Shown here: positions 34,250 to 46,198 of the stretch, one piece after another
Position numbering within the stretch: position 1 is the first letter of the stretch
How the letters are laid out: each line of letters opens with the position of its first letter
Source: Diplolepis rosae
Lineage: Eukaryota; Arthropoda; Insecta; Hymenoptera; Diplolepididae
Direction: 5' to 3'
NCBI GenBank assembly: GCA_030998225.1
Contig: JAPYXD010000308.1
Coordinates: 8,132,001-8,196,000, forward strand
DNA length: 64,000 bases
Notes under the pieces: generated by a model
Told to the model about the DNA's origin: nothing
The model's input: only the letters and a program-made list of their open reading frames with translations
The model's database searches: none
Position numbers and translations under genes: made by a program

Positions 34250-34570
34250 CAACTTTCATTTTATAAATTTATTTTAACCCTATCACAATAAAATTAAGAA
34301 AAATTGGTGGAGATAAGGCACTTTCAGCTGAGGGTAGAAAGACCACGAAACCACAAAAATAAAAAAAGAGACACATTCATTTCCCACGGTTTGTGTAGCC
34401 TCCACGTATGCAGGTCAAAAATAATCAATTAAATTTTTTATTATTTTTTTTTTGAAGGCCGTACGTAACAGTCATCCATTATTCAAAGAGCATAGCAGGA
34501 TAATTTGGCACTGACCTAAGATTAAATCTCCAGAATGATTATATCCAGGAAAAAAATTGTATGGGAGTTA

Positions 34571-35489
34571 CCAGGTCTAGAAGTTTGAAACCGGAATTTC
34601 CCTATTGATGGTGCTTGCCATTAGTTTAGGGACCGTACGACCGCTTCTGCAGCGCCATCTTCTGCCTCTAGCAGCTGAGAAAGATTTTACGTAGACAACA
34701 ACCCAAGTTCGATATACCAGTATATTTACTACAAGCATCAACATGTCGAATTTTGTGCCTACGAACTACGATTTGCGGACAGCACTGGTTTTTTGTTATC
34801 ACTTGAAGAAAACCACTGCAGAATCGCTTTGAATGCTTGTCGAAGCTTGCGGTGAACATGCTCTTGGCAAAACACAGTGTTTCGAGTGGTTTAAAAAATT
34901 CAAAAGTGGTAATTTTGATGTGAGAACGAAGATCGTGGAAAACCACCGAAAAAGTGCGTTTGGTGGGATCAGAAGGGTGTTATCTATTATGAGCTGCTAA
35001 AACCTGGTGAAACTGTCAACACGAATCGCTACCACCAGAAATTGATCTATTTAAATCGACAATTACAACAAACACGACCGGATTATCGAAAAAGGCAACA
35101 CAAAGTCATTTTTCTTCACGATAATGCCCCATCACACACAGGGAAACGGGTCAAGGAAACGATCGAGACGTTCAGTGGGGAAATACTGGCGCATGCCGCT
35201 TATTCTCCAGACTTAGCTCCGTCGGATTACCATATATTCGCATCACTGGGCCACGCTCTCGCTGAACAACGCTTCACTTCGTACGAAAATGTACGAGAAT
35301 GGCTGGATAACTGGTTTGATTTAAAAGACGAACAGTTTTATTGGCGTAGCATTCATCACCTTCCGGAGAGGTGGGAAAAATGTGTAAATAGCAATGGAGA
35401 TTACTTTGAATAAAATATTTTTGATCATTTTCCTGCAACAGACGTGTAACTTTTGCTAAAAAATTCCGGTTTCATACTTCTAGACCTGG
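34571..35489 (+). mobile_element. mariner element, internally deleted (919 bp)
   Basis: Inverted repeats CCAGGTCTAGAAGTNTGAAA and complement of about 28 bases lie at the ends, flanked by TA (34569-34570, 35490-35491). The uninterrupted sequence is visible in the opposite arm of the host element at about 36475, confirming the insertion point. Confidence 0.92.
34743..35413 (+). pseudogene. mariner (DD34D) transposase, middle deleted
   Basis: The N-terminus at 34743 (MSNFVPTNYDLRTALVF) is followed by an in-frame stop and a helix-turn-helix remnant (GKTQCFEWFKKFKSGNFDV). A deletion then removes the linker and the first catalytic Asp. From about 34955 it resumes (VWWDQKGVIYYELLKPGE). The second Asp is present in VIFLHDNAPSHTG and the third in AYSPDLAPSDYHIF, the mariner DD34D signature, with the usual C-terminal LPERWEKCV. 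It cannot be active. Confidence 0.93.
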
Positions 35490-36944
35490 TATAAGGGTTA
35501 GAAGAAAAATAGAAAAATTAGTTTTTCTCGAGAACGGCTGGACCAACTTTGATAAAAAATATGTTGTTGATTTTTCATCAAAAAAAAATCTTTAATTCAT
35601 TTTGTATAACATATCAAAACGGTCAAAGATGTAAAACATAGTTTTAAAGAATCTATAACTTTGAGCGTACTTCGTGCGCTGCACACTGCACAGTGGATAC
35701 ATGTAGCTAGCGGCCACCACCTAAAAACCTAGCTGACATTGCACAGATTGAACCAAGTTACCAAGTATTTCAACTGTCTTCGCGTGTGCTAATTGCGCAA
35801 AAAGTGAAAGAATTGTAATTAATAGGTATTTGAGCGACTTTTAGATTATGAGTTAAATTATCAACGTTGTATGATTGGAATATAAGAATACCACAACATG
35901 CAACGTTAAGTCGCATTAACAAATCAAAGGATGGAAATTGATTGAACAGAGAAATACGAGCATCGAAGAATGCAATAAATTAATTAACAGAATAAATCTT
36001 CCGAAAACAAACTGATTTAATGCTAAACCCTTTCCTCATACAATGGGAACCAACTGACTCATATGAGTTATTAGACTGTACAATGGAAAGAATAGTACAC
36101 ATGGCATGTAATTTCAATAGAAAAATAAAAAAATATGAGAAACGATCTGATGGATGAAGAAACAAGTGACGATTGCATAAAAAGTTGAAGTGACTAGGGG
36201 AACCAACTGGGAGTGCAGTGTTTGATTGTACATAATGGAAAGAATAGTATTTATATGTAGCCTACACCTTCAATAGAAGAACAAATGAACATGAGAAAAG
36301 AACCGATAGACGAAAAAACAAGTAAAGATCCCAAAAACATTTGAAGTGACAAACAAATGCTGCAACGCTAGACGACATTCTACTATTGAGATCCATAAGA
36401 TATTTTTTGTTTATCAAAGTTGGTCCAGCCGTTCTCGAGAAAAAATAATTTTTCGATTTTTCTTCTAACCCCTATAACTCCCATAAAAACTTTTTTCTCA
36501 GATATAATCTTTCGGGAGGTTTAATCTTAAGTCAATGCCAACTTATTGTAAAAATCTCAACCAGATCCGAACGAAGGCAGCATATACTTCTTTATCTTGC
36601 TATGTCCTTTGTTTAACTTCTATTGAAGAGTTAAATTACTTGCCCATTATCTGGAAAAAGACATATTTTTATTAAGTTTTCTGTGCACCCAATGACATTT
36701 TTCAAGTTTAGTTTATATTTCGAAGAAATAGAATTAGAATAAGTGGACTTGAATAAGTATCTGCAGATTTTTCAAAAAATTTATTCAAATCGACTGAATA
36801 CTGGAAGCTCTCACAATCAAAAATATTCATTTTTATTTGCACCTCTGATGAAAAATTTGTAGAAACGTTATCTTTGTATATTTTCTGGGAACTTCTAGTT
36901 TAAAATTTATCATGAATGTTGAAAGTTCATTAAAATACCCAGAG

Positions 36945-37546
36945 TTGAAGGCCTTGCTGCAATAAGGGCCTTGGCGCTCGAAACAGCTCAAACGTGACGT
37001 CCCGATTTGTTTAAAACGCTGGATCTCAGCCAGTTTCCATCAAATCGATCTGAAACTTTGCCAAAAACTTCTTTAATTCTTAAGGAACAAATGTCTTGTT
37101 GACAGTTTTTCGTAGCTTTAAGTTCCCCACACACTTTTTTTCTTGCAAGTTACGTAAACCGGAAAGTCGTGCGCCTATGATTTGCAATTAAGTAATTGAT
37201 TGCGATTATGAAAAAATGAACTTCTGATAATTTTATCGTCAGCACTAAGATATTTCACGCCTGTAAAAAAATTTTCATAAAGTTTCGACGAGATTAAACG
37301 ACGTTACAGCGATATATATTTGAAGAAATTATTGAAAATGCAATTAAAAAATATCACGTTTCTATTTTTTATCTCTGGAAATAAAAAATGTACGTAATAA
37401 CAATACATACAACAAGTTTCTGTTTCTTGTAAGGAATGTGATGGTATTTTTTAAAAATCATTTCCTGTATTTGTTCATTTCTTAATCGGGACGTCACGGT
37501 TGAGCTGTTTCGAGCGCTAAGGCCCTTATTGCATCGAGGCCTTCAA
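36945..37546. mobile_element. 602-bp MITE with TIRs of about 60 bp
   Basis: Left TTGAAGGCCTTGCTGCAATA and onward to CGTGACGTCCCGATT is mirrored at 37487-37546. Interior non-coding. No clear target duplication. Confidence 0.85.
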
Positions 37547-37644
37547 TTGATATTGGTATGTATGTATACAAGAAAATGTGCTTCGAAGTGCAGAAAAATT
37601 GAAGGAAGAGACACCAACTATGCATCAGAAATGGAAAAGAAATT

Positions 37645-37896
37645 CCCTAGCGAACTGAATGAGGCAAAATAAATATTCAAAATGTTTTTATCCTTATTCT
37701 ACGTTAAAAATAACGTTAACATTTATTTTTTAATTTTTAGCGTTAATAAATAAAATTATTGCACATGTCCTTTACTTTTTAACGTTATTTTTAACGTAGA
37801 ATAAGGATGAAAACATTTTGAATATTTATTTTGCCTCATTCATGAGTTATAATACTACTTTACGCGTAAAGATAGCGTTCAGCCAGTTCGCTAGGG
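37645..37896. mobile_element. CCCTAG-family MITE (252 bp)
   Basis: Ends CCCTAGCGAACTG and CAGTTCGCTAGGG enclose a palindrome of about 80-base arms (GAGGCAAAATAAATATTC...). TT flanks both sides. Confidence 0.85.
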
Positions 37897-37991
37897 TTGA
37901 GATCCTTGGCGGACCCAGTTCAGTGAACGGTAAGCAAATTCGCTGACCCTTCCCTAACCGTTCGCTGACCTCGTAGTAATATAAATAAGAG

Positions 37992-38651
37992 CCCTAGCGG
38001 ACCCGGTTGAGAGAAGTCAAGTCAACAGTCTCTGACTGTTCTCTGACTATTCTTTGACCTCACATTAGTATGGCTAAGAGCGGGAAGAAAAACATTTAAG
38101 GCATTGAAATTATGATTCATTGGCGAAATTTGATACAGAAGGTGTAGGAATAAATAAAATAATGTTATTATTCAACGATAAAAACTAGAAAAACATCATA
38201 TATCTGTCATTGAAGGCAGAACAGTGGTTCACCATTTGAAGAAGTTAGACAAAAGTAGTTCTATCTCACTCCAACCAATAGTCAACCTTGACGGTGGAGA
38301 CGTTCCGCCAATTGTGAACCACTGCACTGCCTTCAGTAACAGGTATACGATGTTTTTCTAGTTTTTATCGTCGAAAAATAAAATTATTGTATTTACTCCT
38401 ACACTTTTTAATTCAAATTTCGGCACAGAATCGTAATTTCAATGCATTTAATGTTTTTTTTACCATTCTTAGTCATAATAATGCGAGGCCAGAGAGTAGC
38501 CAAAGAACAGTCATAGAACGGTCAGAGTCATTATTGCAATGCTTTAACTGTTTTTTTTCCGTTTTTAGCCATAGTAATGCGAGAATGGTCAGAGAAGTCA
38601 GTGAACGGTCAGAGTATTCACTGACCGTTCCATCAACCGGGTCTGCTAGGG
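37992..38651. mobile_element. CCCTAG-family MITE (660 bp) with nested MITE
   Basis: Ends CCCTAGCGGACCCGGTTGA and TCAACCGGGTCTGCTAGGG; AG flanks both sides. Body alignable to 22517-22913. A second MITE sits at 38212-38334. Confidence 0.85.
38212..38334. mobile_element. 123-bp GAAGGC MITE
   Basis: Ends GAAGGCAGAACAGTGGTTCAC and GTGAACCACTGCACTGCCTTC. A related, right-truncated copy lies at 38777-38928. Confidence 0.8.
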
Positions 38652-38654
38652 AGG

Positions 38655-38928
38655 AGCATAAAAAACATTTAAATTGTTGCTGTTATGATTCTGCGATACA
38701 TTTTGAGTTAAAAGGTATTAAAGTCAAAACAATAAGTTTATTTTTTAGCGTTAAAAATTTTAAAAAACCTGACATTGAAGGCAGTGCAGTGGTTCACCAT
38801 TTGCGGAACGTCTCCATCGATAGAGTTAAGCATTGGTTGGAGTGAGACACAACTACTTTCGTCTCACTCCAATAAATAATGAACCCTGTCGGTGGAGACA
38901 AGGAAATTAATGAACCACTGCACATGTC
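38655..38928. mobile_element. degenerate CCCTAG MITE half plus second GAAGGC MITE
   Basis: 38660-38776 aligns to the interior of the 37992 element. It is followed by GAAGGCAGTGCAGTGGTTCAC at 38777 and the complementary end GTGCAGTGGTTCATT near 38905-38925. Confidence 0.65.
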
Positions 38929-40560
38929 CGTGAAGTTAGCATTCCGACTATGAAAAATCTAAACTTATTTTTGTGGAATCGTTTGGTGGTCGTTAGGTGG
39001 TAGTTTTCGACTTTTGATGGTCAAAACTGCAAAAACTTCAGAACTTTCAAAGTTGGAGTGCTAACTTCACTCTGCACTTCATATGGTATTATTTTTTATA
39101 ATTTTTTTTGATATTTGGTGGTCAAAGTTGTGGGAGATATCATTTATCCAAAAAATCTTCTGTAGTATGCGCAGAAGGTCTGCGCGTATGTATACTTGGC
39201 GCGTAATTTGAAAACATAAAATTATAAAAAACTATTCAGATCGTATAATCATCTATTAAATTACACTAATTTTATATATCTTTGAATGCTTTTCATTATT
39301 TAAAGGGTAATATAATTCTTCAATAGCTATCTTAAATTTGCATAACATTTATTATATCAAAAACTAAGTTTCTTAATATTTTTAAATAATTCCTTTTGGA
39401 AGCACTTCATGATTGTTTGGTAGTCGTTTGGAGGTAGTTTCTGACGTTAGGTAGTCACATTTGTGGCAGACATTAATTTTTCAAACAATTTGTCACAGTG
39501 TCACGGACGTTTGTGCGCATAAGAAACCAGCGCGAAATTTAAAAGATGGAAATACACAAAATACAACTAAATACGTTGGGAAGCATATTCACCTGAAGGA
39601 TGCCGATGGAAACTTTGGTTCTATTTTGTTATTGTTAGAAAGCATGTCTTTTTACAATGCTTTGATTTTCTATTCCAATAGTTAGACAAAATAAAACAAT
39701 ATCTGATATTATCATAAATTAATGATTGAATTAGAGCTAATTTGTTTAACTGGTAGTAACAAAAAGTAATGATATTTTCAGGTGGGACCTTGATTTCGAA
39801 ATAATTTTATGAACAACATAATTCCAGAAACATACCTGATTCAATTTGGACAATAATTAATCTAATTCACCTTGAATTACTATTATTTAACGATTTAACT
39901 CAATGGCTTCGAACATAACCATTATGCTAAAAAACGATTAATCGCAATAAAACTGTATTAAGCAATTAGATTTTTATAATTTTTTCTATTAAATACATAT
40001 CATACAAGAATGCACACGATAGAACTATTTTTATTTTTTTGTTATGTTATCATTTTCTGAAAAATAGGTGCGCCAATTTAGACGACGCGCCAATTTCGCC
40101 GCTTCTTCCCTATTTCATAAATTTCGGGTCGGCTGCAACGTTTTTCCTACGTAAGCAAACTTGAAGCTAGGTTTCCACATTTTATCTTTCAAGGAGTGTT
40201 TTTATACTCTCATAAAATAGAATTACAAGAAAGGTAATTAAGACAGAATTTATAATTAAAAATGATTATTATTATTAAAATTTAAAAAAAAAATCAATAA
40301 ATTAACTTTATTAATGTATAATATTCAAAATAAATTTAGTTAAATCAAATAAAGTTAAAAAATAAAACTACTAGAAAACAACAGGTTATGAACCTAACCT
40401 CAAATTCTGCATTTAAATTCTACAAACAAATAGTATCGAATAAATATTCCTTGTAGACCACACACTCGAAAGAATTATTTAACATTTTCTGAAATTCATC
40501 AAATTTATGTCACGTCATCAACATTATTTAAGACTTTTTACAAAATTTGTAAGCTGTCAA
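38929..40560. other. no recognisable feature
   Basis: AT-rich; a few short frames without protein character. A weak repeated phrase (GGTGGTCGTTAGGTGGTAG, GGTAGTCGTTTGGAGGTAG near 38985 and 39420) suggests old duplication. Confidence 0.5.
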
Positions 40561-41160
40561 ATTTTGTAAACAGAAGTCGCCGGGCGAGCAGACGACGAGA
40601 TGCATGAGACTTCGAATCGAAGAAATCGCAGAAACTCAGAAAGTTAGGGAACGCTTGCTTTTACTTTATTTCGTATATGCTATATATAGACGAAATAAGG
40701 AAAGAGCCGAAGTCTCCCGAAGATTTTCGAGCATCTCCGTGTTTTCGAATTCAGAAGACACTGCGAGAAACACGCGTTGCCATGAGAACGGCTAAAAGTT
40801 GTGAAGAGGGCAGCACCATCTATACCCAAGTAAGAGTGATGTTCTATATATATCGTTCCCCCACTCCGAGGCCACTCGCCGCATCTAGGTTTATAATATC
40901 TTTGCAAAGGAACACGAAGAGTTCTTTTTTTTACGCTACTTGCAGGAGCGCCATCTCTTGGGACGTTCCCGTACTCAATCAATGTACTTCCGACAAAAAG
41001 AAATTACTACTCGTCACGATAAGGGAACATCCCCCACCACGGAAGAGGATGAAAACCGTGAAGACCGTGCAAGAAAGGAACATTCCCCACCATAGGAGTT
41101 GCCAGACCTGTCTATACCAGCCCTGTCCGACTAAAAACAAAATAGCGGTTCCTTAGTAAT
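40561..41160 (+). other. GC-richer block with overlapping short frames
   Basis: Base composition is clearly less AT-rich than the flanks. Two overlapping plus-strand frames (40604-40795, 40677-41156) and a minus frame are open, but none shows a domain. A fragment of an old element or a diverged exon group is possible. Confidence 0.25.
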
Positions 41161-41634
41161 TATAGTTTCTATGTGCGAAGTTTTCTCACCCGAGCGGCGC
41201 TGCACGCGGCACGCTCTACAAAAGCATTATACTAATAGACAAACATTTATAAAATTTTAAATAATTAAGTTTCTGAACAATATGAATGAAAAAATGTTCC
41301 TAAAATGATTTTAGGACATAAAATACACATTTTGCATTTATCAATTAATACAAAATAAAAAAAAAGAACACATTAAACTTCATAAAATATATACTGTGGA
41401 TACGCATGAAGAATTCTTGAGACCCTGAACAAATTTTTTTTTATGTTATCCCCATATAACTGAAAATATATTCAAAAATAAATAAAAAGCTTCAGCTTCT
41501 AAATAGAAGTATTTTCCATTTTTATTTTCCAACTTCAAACGAATGAAATGAAAAATAAATATTTTGTTAAGCCCTGTGTTCAACATAAAGAACCTTGTGA
41601 AGGGAAATATATACTCAATTAAAAATTTGTAAAT

Positions 41635-42080
41635 GTAACAAAAAATATTCATTACTATAAAATTTGCTAGTACATATTATTAACATATTTTGAATTTTTA
41701 ACATGTACAGATCGATGATGACTATAGTTAAGTGTCGAAAAGCTTGGCTGATTTTTTTTCAAGACGCTAAATTTTTAAATTTCAGCCATTTCCTGTCTTA
41801 CGAATTGTCTCATTCTTATTTAAAATAAAATTAAATCACATATGTTAACATCTCTACAGCTTCATTGGCATGTTCTTTGCATTGAAAATTAAATTTTGTT
41901 TCACATGACAAAAAATATTCATTAGTATAAAATTTGCTAGTACATATTTTTAAATTATTTTAAATTTTTAACATGTACAGATCGATGATGACTAGTTAAG
42001 TGTCGCAAAGCTTGGCTGCTTTTTTTACAAGACGCTAACTTTTTTAATTCCAGCCATTTCCTGTCTTACGAATTCCCTGT
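41635..42080 (+). repeat. two direct copies of a 180-bp sequence
   Basis: 41635-41815 and 41905-42080 match (ATGTACAGATCGATGATGAC, CAGCCATTTCCTGTCTTACG) with scattered differences, separated by about 90 bases. Confidence 0.8.
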
Positions 42081-42491
42081 ACGAAATATGTCTAACATAA
42101 CCGAAGACATATTTACATATGTATTCATTTTAATATGACGTGTTTGGCAGGAAAGATAAACTACCGTTTATAATATTAATATTAAAATATTTATTTTAAT
42201 TACTTTATACTTAGTACTTTTTACGCGTATAATAAAATATCCTTAGCGAACTGGCTGAACGGCAGCTTTACGCTGTAGCGTAAAGCTATCGTAAAACTTG
42301 GTTGATTACAAAGAATGTTTCCGTAAATTCAAATTCAGTAAAAAGGAAAAAGTGTAAAAAATTAAAGAAACAATATGAAATCTTATGCTTTTTTACCGGT
42401 ATTAGTATTGATAGTAAACATAATATTAAACTAATGAAATGAATTTTATTAAATAATACTAAAATATAACTCGGTAATATTTATTATTATG
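42081..42491. other. AT-rich spacer with MITE fragment
   Basis: At 42240-42296, CCTTAGCGAACTGGCTGAACG resembles the end of the 37645 MITE; otherwise nothing seen. Confidence 0.5.
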
Positions 42492-42947
42492 CCCTGCTTA
42501 AAATGACGGATAGAACCCAGATAAGAACCGAGTAAAAGTCGGTTCTTATCCGGCGGTAATGGATTTGTACCCGGTTTTTGTCCCCGGTTTGTACCCGGAG
42601 ATTATCGGGTTCTATCTGGGATCGCATAATATCTTCACCCGGTTTCTATATGGTTCTTACCGGGGACCTTTGAGATTTTTATCTGGTTTGTATTTGGCTC
42701 CTTAAAATACTTATACCCGGTTCTAATCCGGCACTTAATTGGATTCTATCTGGGTTGATATAATATTTTGTCCGGTTTCTATATGGATCTTATCTGGGCT
42801 CTGTAAGAGTTTTATCCTGTTTGCAGTCGGGTCCTCGAAATACGTATACTCGGTTCTTATCCGGCGTTACTGGATTTTTACCCGGTTTTTGTCCCCGGTT
42901 TATACCTGGAGCTTAACCGGGCTCTATATGGGATCGCATAATATCTA

Positions 42948-43264
42948 CACTGAAAGAAATCCTAACGACTAAGCCTCTCGGCTGCGCACGCTTGGAATAC
43001 AAGAAAGGAAATAGCGCTTATAACCTGCAACTACTGCAGGGCCGTGTAAAAAGTGTTTGGGCCCCGTTATTGTTACTACCGCGACACAATCAGATATACA
43101 TCGTACTGTGAAAATTATTGAAAAAAATATTGCGGTGCAAACAAGTACATTTTAAGGATAGTCACAGAAAAAAAATTACGGGACAGTAAAAGTTCTTGGT
43201 TTTAATAAATATCCTTGCTATACCTCCGAAAACCGTAAAATAACGTGATAATTTTCTCTCAGTG
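42948..43264. mobile_element. 317-bp MITE, CACTGAAAGAAA ends
   Basis: CACTGAAAGAAAT on the left and TTTTCTCTCAGTG on the right are inverted repeats with one or two mismatches, flanked by TA. It interrupts a CCGG-repeat arm of the surrounding element. Confidence 0.7.
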
Positions 43265-43342
43265 TACCCGGTTTTCCGGATAAGATCTTATCCGGGACCT
43301 TTGAGATTTTTATCCGGTTTGTATCCGGCTCTTTAATAATTT

Positions 43343-44390
43343 GCAGGTCGACAACTGCCTTATAGAAACCGGATAGGATTCGGGTAGAAACATATTTTTT
43401 GTATTTTAATTTGCTGGATCAATATGCCAGATAGGAACCGGGTAGGGTCGGGTAGCAGATGCACTTTCACCTTAACAATTTGCAAGACGACAACTGCCTT
43501 ATAGAAAAAAGATAGGATCCGTGTAGAAATATGTTTTTGTATTTTAATTTGTTGGATCCATATGCCAGATAGGAACCAGGTAGGGCCGGGTAGCAGATGC
43601 ACTTTCACTTTAACAATTTGCAAGTCGACAACTGCCTTATAGAAACCGGATAGGATCCGGGTAGAAACATTTTTTTGTATTTTAATTTGCTGGATTCATA
43701 TGCCAGATAGGAACCAGGTAGGGCCGGGTAGCAGATGCACTTTCACCTTAACAATTTGCAAGTCGACAACTGCCTTATAGAAACCGGATAGGATCCGGGT
43801 AGAAACATATTTTTGTATTTTAATTTGCTGGATTCATATGACAGATAGGAACCAGGTAGGGCCACGTAGCAGATGCACTTTCACCTTAACAATTTGCAAG
43901 TCGACAACTGCCTTATAGAAACCGGATAGGATCCGGGTAGAAACATATTTTTGTATTTTAATTTGCTGGATCCATATGCCAGATAGGAACAGGGTAGGGC
44001 CGGGTAGCAGATGCAGTTTCACTTTAAAAATTTGCAAGTCGACAACTGCTTTATGGAAGCCAGATAAGATCCGGGTAGAAACATTTTTTTGTATTTTAAT
44101 TTGCTGGATTCATATGCCAGATAGGAACTAGGTAGGGCCGGGTAGCAGATGCACTTTCACCTTAACAATTTGCAAGTCGACAACTGCCTTATAGAAACCG
44201 GATAGGATCCGGGTAGAAACATATTTTTGTATTTTAATTTGCTGGATCCATATGCCAGATAGGAACCAGGTAGGGCCAGGTAGCAGATGCACTTTCACCT
44301 TAACAATTTGCAAGTCGACAACTGCCTTATAGAAACCGTATAGGATCCGGGTAGCAAAAAATTTTCGTATTTTAATTTCTGGATCCATAT
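43343..44390. repeat. tandem array, about 8 copies of 137-138 bp
   Basis: The phrase GTCGACAACTGCCTTATAGA recurs at about 43348, 43485, 43624, 43763, 43900, 44037 (variant), 44176 and 44313. Because 138 is divisible by three, the minus strand stays open for long stretches; this is not a gene. Confidence 0.95.
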
Positions 44391-44908
44391 GCCAGATAGG
44401 AACCGGATAAGACCGGGTACAATATTCATACAACTTATTTTCTGTCATCACTTCCCGGATAAGGACCGGATAGACCCAGATAGATCCCGAAAAATGAAAT
44501 TAGAGTCCAGATAAAAGCCGTAAAGAACCGGGTAAAACCCGAATGGGTTTGCATCCGGTTTCTTTCCGGTATCTACTCGATTTCTACCTGACATTTTAAG
44601 CAGGGTGGTATATAATGTTGTATATATTTGAATAGGCATATGTATTTATTTCTTAACTATAATTAAATATAAATTCATTATAAATTTATCAAATATAGAT
44701 TACAGAATTCAACAAGTAAACGTATCTTGGAGTAGTGTAAAAATTATCTCACGTTCTGAACGTGAACTATTAATAATAGTTACATATAATAACTATTTTT
44801 AGTATAAATTAATTCGCGTTTCATAATTCAACCCTTATGTACCTGTACATAAACGGTTTTTAAAAACTGAAAAAAGCTCCATCCTCTTCTGTTTTAAAAA
44901 ATGATTAA

Positions 44909-44974
44909 TTACTCGATCTTGTTGACGTATTTCACCATACGTTTTAATTGCTCAGGAGTAATAATTTGCTCCAA
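44909..44974 (-). CDS. probable terminal exon of the minus-strand THAP-like gene
   Basis: After a good acceptor (TACTTCTTTCAG) 21 codons (LEQIITPEQLKRMVKYV and on) run to a TAA. The short exon is helical in character. It lies downstream, on the same strand, of the THAP-like exon at 46162-46198/53266-53350. The phases do not fit a direct join, so at least one exon between is missing or unrecognised, or the two belong to different genes. Confidence 0.4.
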   Translation of the reverse strand: MEQIITPEQLKRMVKYVNKIE

Positions 44975-44979
44975 CTGAA

Positions 44980-46161
44980 AGAAGTAATAGAAATAATTTT
45001 AAATATATACAAAAATTATATAAACTATTGTATTTTGGCCGTTTACGAACATTTTAATTTATCATGAAATAATAAAAGTGGAAAAGAAAAAAACCCTAAA
45101 ATATAATTAATACTGAATGCAGATATTACATGAAAATTAAGTATGTACGTGCTGTGACTTAATGTTACTAAATAATAGAATCCAATTCTATAAAGACCTA
45201 AGTAATAATATAGAAGATTATCACTAAATAGTACAAAACATCAGGTACCTGGAATCAGGCCTGTGGAATAAAAGTTGGCTGAGAGTTGGATCACGGCCAC
45301 CAGGCGAAATGGTGGCGCTGATTACCTATAAGGCCGACTGGCTTTCAAATACATGGCAAAATGTAAATATTTATGTTTTTTAAAATTTGAACTGCCTTTT
45401 CGTGTTTTTTTTTTTGACAGAAAAATAAAGTTAAATGTTTTTGGCATATAATAATACAAAATATATGAGGAAAAAAGTGAAATATATTGATTTTCTGAAC
45501 GATCAAGTAGAGGTGAAAGAAATAAGAAAAATTTGTCCCAGTTAATAAATTGAATAAAATAAATATAAAACACGAAGTAATTACAATAAAATTGTTATTA
45601 ATTAAATAATTAATATAATTAGTCAAATAATTAATTTTAGAATTTTAGTGCAATGATTATCAGTTATAATCAAATATAAATACATTTATTTGTATAATTA
45701 AACATTAATATTAAGTTTTTCATATATTTCAAGTATGTCATAGTAATTGGGAGAAGTAAATAAAAGTGTGGAAATTGTTAGTTTTTAAAATCAAAATTCT
45801 AAATTGGTTATTGCATTTTTTTAAACTGTAGTTATAAAGTAACTGACTCAACTGATCATTAAAATTTATTTAACATGATGAACTATTTTTACTAACACAA
45901 ATTATATTTTGAAATTATAAAAATATCAATAAGCAACAAACATTAGGCATGTATATAGGATTAATAATAAATAATAAGGCAATATTATATATAGAATAAA
46001 TGCAAGAAGCATTTCAACACTAATATTATGAACAAAATAATTTTCACATTGTGAATAAAACATAACAATAAAAAGTTTATCACAGTTCTTTTAAATCGAG
46101 TAGTTCGTCCATAAACATTGTTTATTCTATTCCTTTTACTTCAAAGGTTTCAAATACATAC
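44980..46161. other. probable intron, minus strand
   Basis: AT-rich sequence between the donor GTATGT (46161) and the acceptor at 44975. A small hairpin-bearing GC-rich patch lies at 45290-45345. No frame convincing. Confidence 0.4.
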
Positions 46162-46198
46162 CGTTCCAAAACAATTCCGTCAGGACCCCTAATTGTTC

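Larger units (their letters stand above)
34499..36546. mobile_element. long inverted-repeat element hosting a mariner
   Basis: Left (34504-34570 plus 35490-35565) and right (36412-36546) ends are inverted copies of about 140 bases, including GAGAACGGCTGGACCAACTT. The mariner has inserted in the left arm. The interior contains a direct repeat of about 165 bases (36030-36350) and no coding frame. Confidence 0.75.
42492..44605. mobile_element. TIR element with CCGG-rich arms and tandem core
   Basis: Ends CCCTGCTTAAAATGACGG and ...CTGACATTTTAAGCAGGG are inverted repeats; TG flanks both sides. Both arms are full of variants of CCGGGTA/TACCCGG. No transposase. A CACTGA-type MITE is nested at 42948-43264 and a 137-bp array fills 43343-44390. 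Confidence 0.75.

Noticed and set aside
36945..37546. CRISPR-like or regulatory palindrome
   Set aside because: A single pair of long inverted repeats with non-coding interior is a MITE; there are no regular spacers, and the genome is eukaryotic.
40604..41156. Host gene in the GC-richer block
   Set aside because: Overlapping frames on both strands and no recognisable domain or splice structure; kept only as an unassigned block.
43360..44451. Several overlapping minus-strand frames with repeated PGPTWFLSGIWIQQIKIQK
   Set aside because: They are the translation of the 137-138 bp tandem array, open only because the unit is near a multiple of three.
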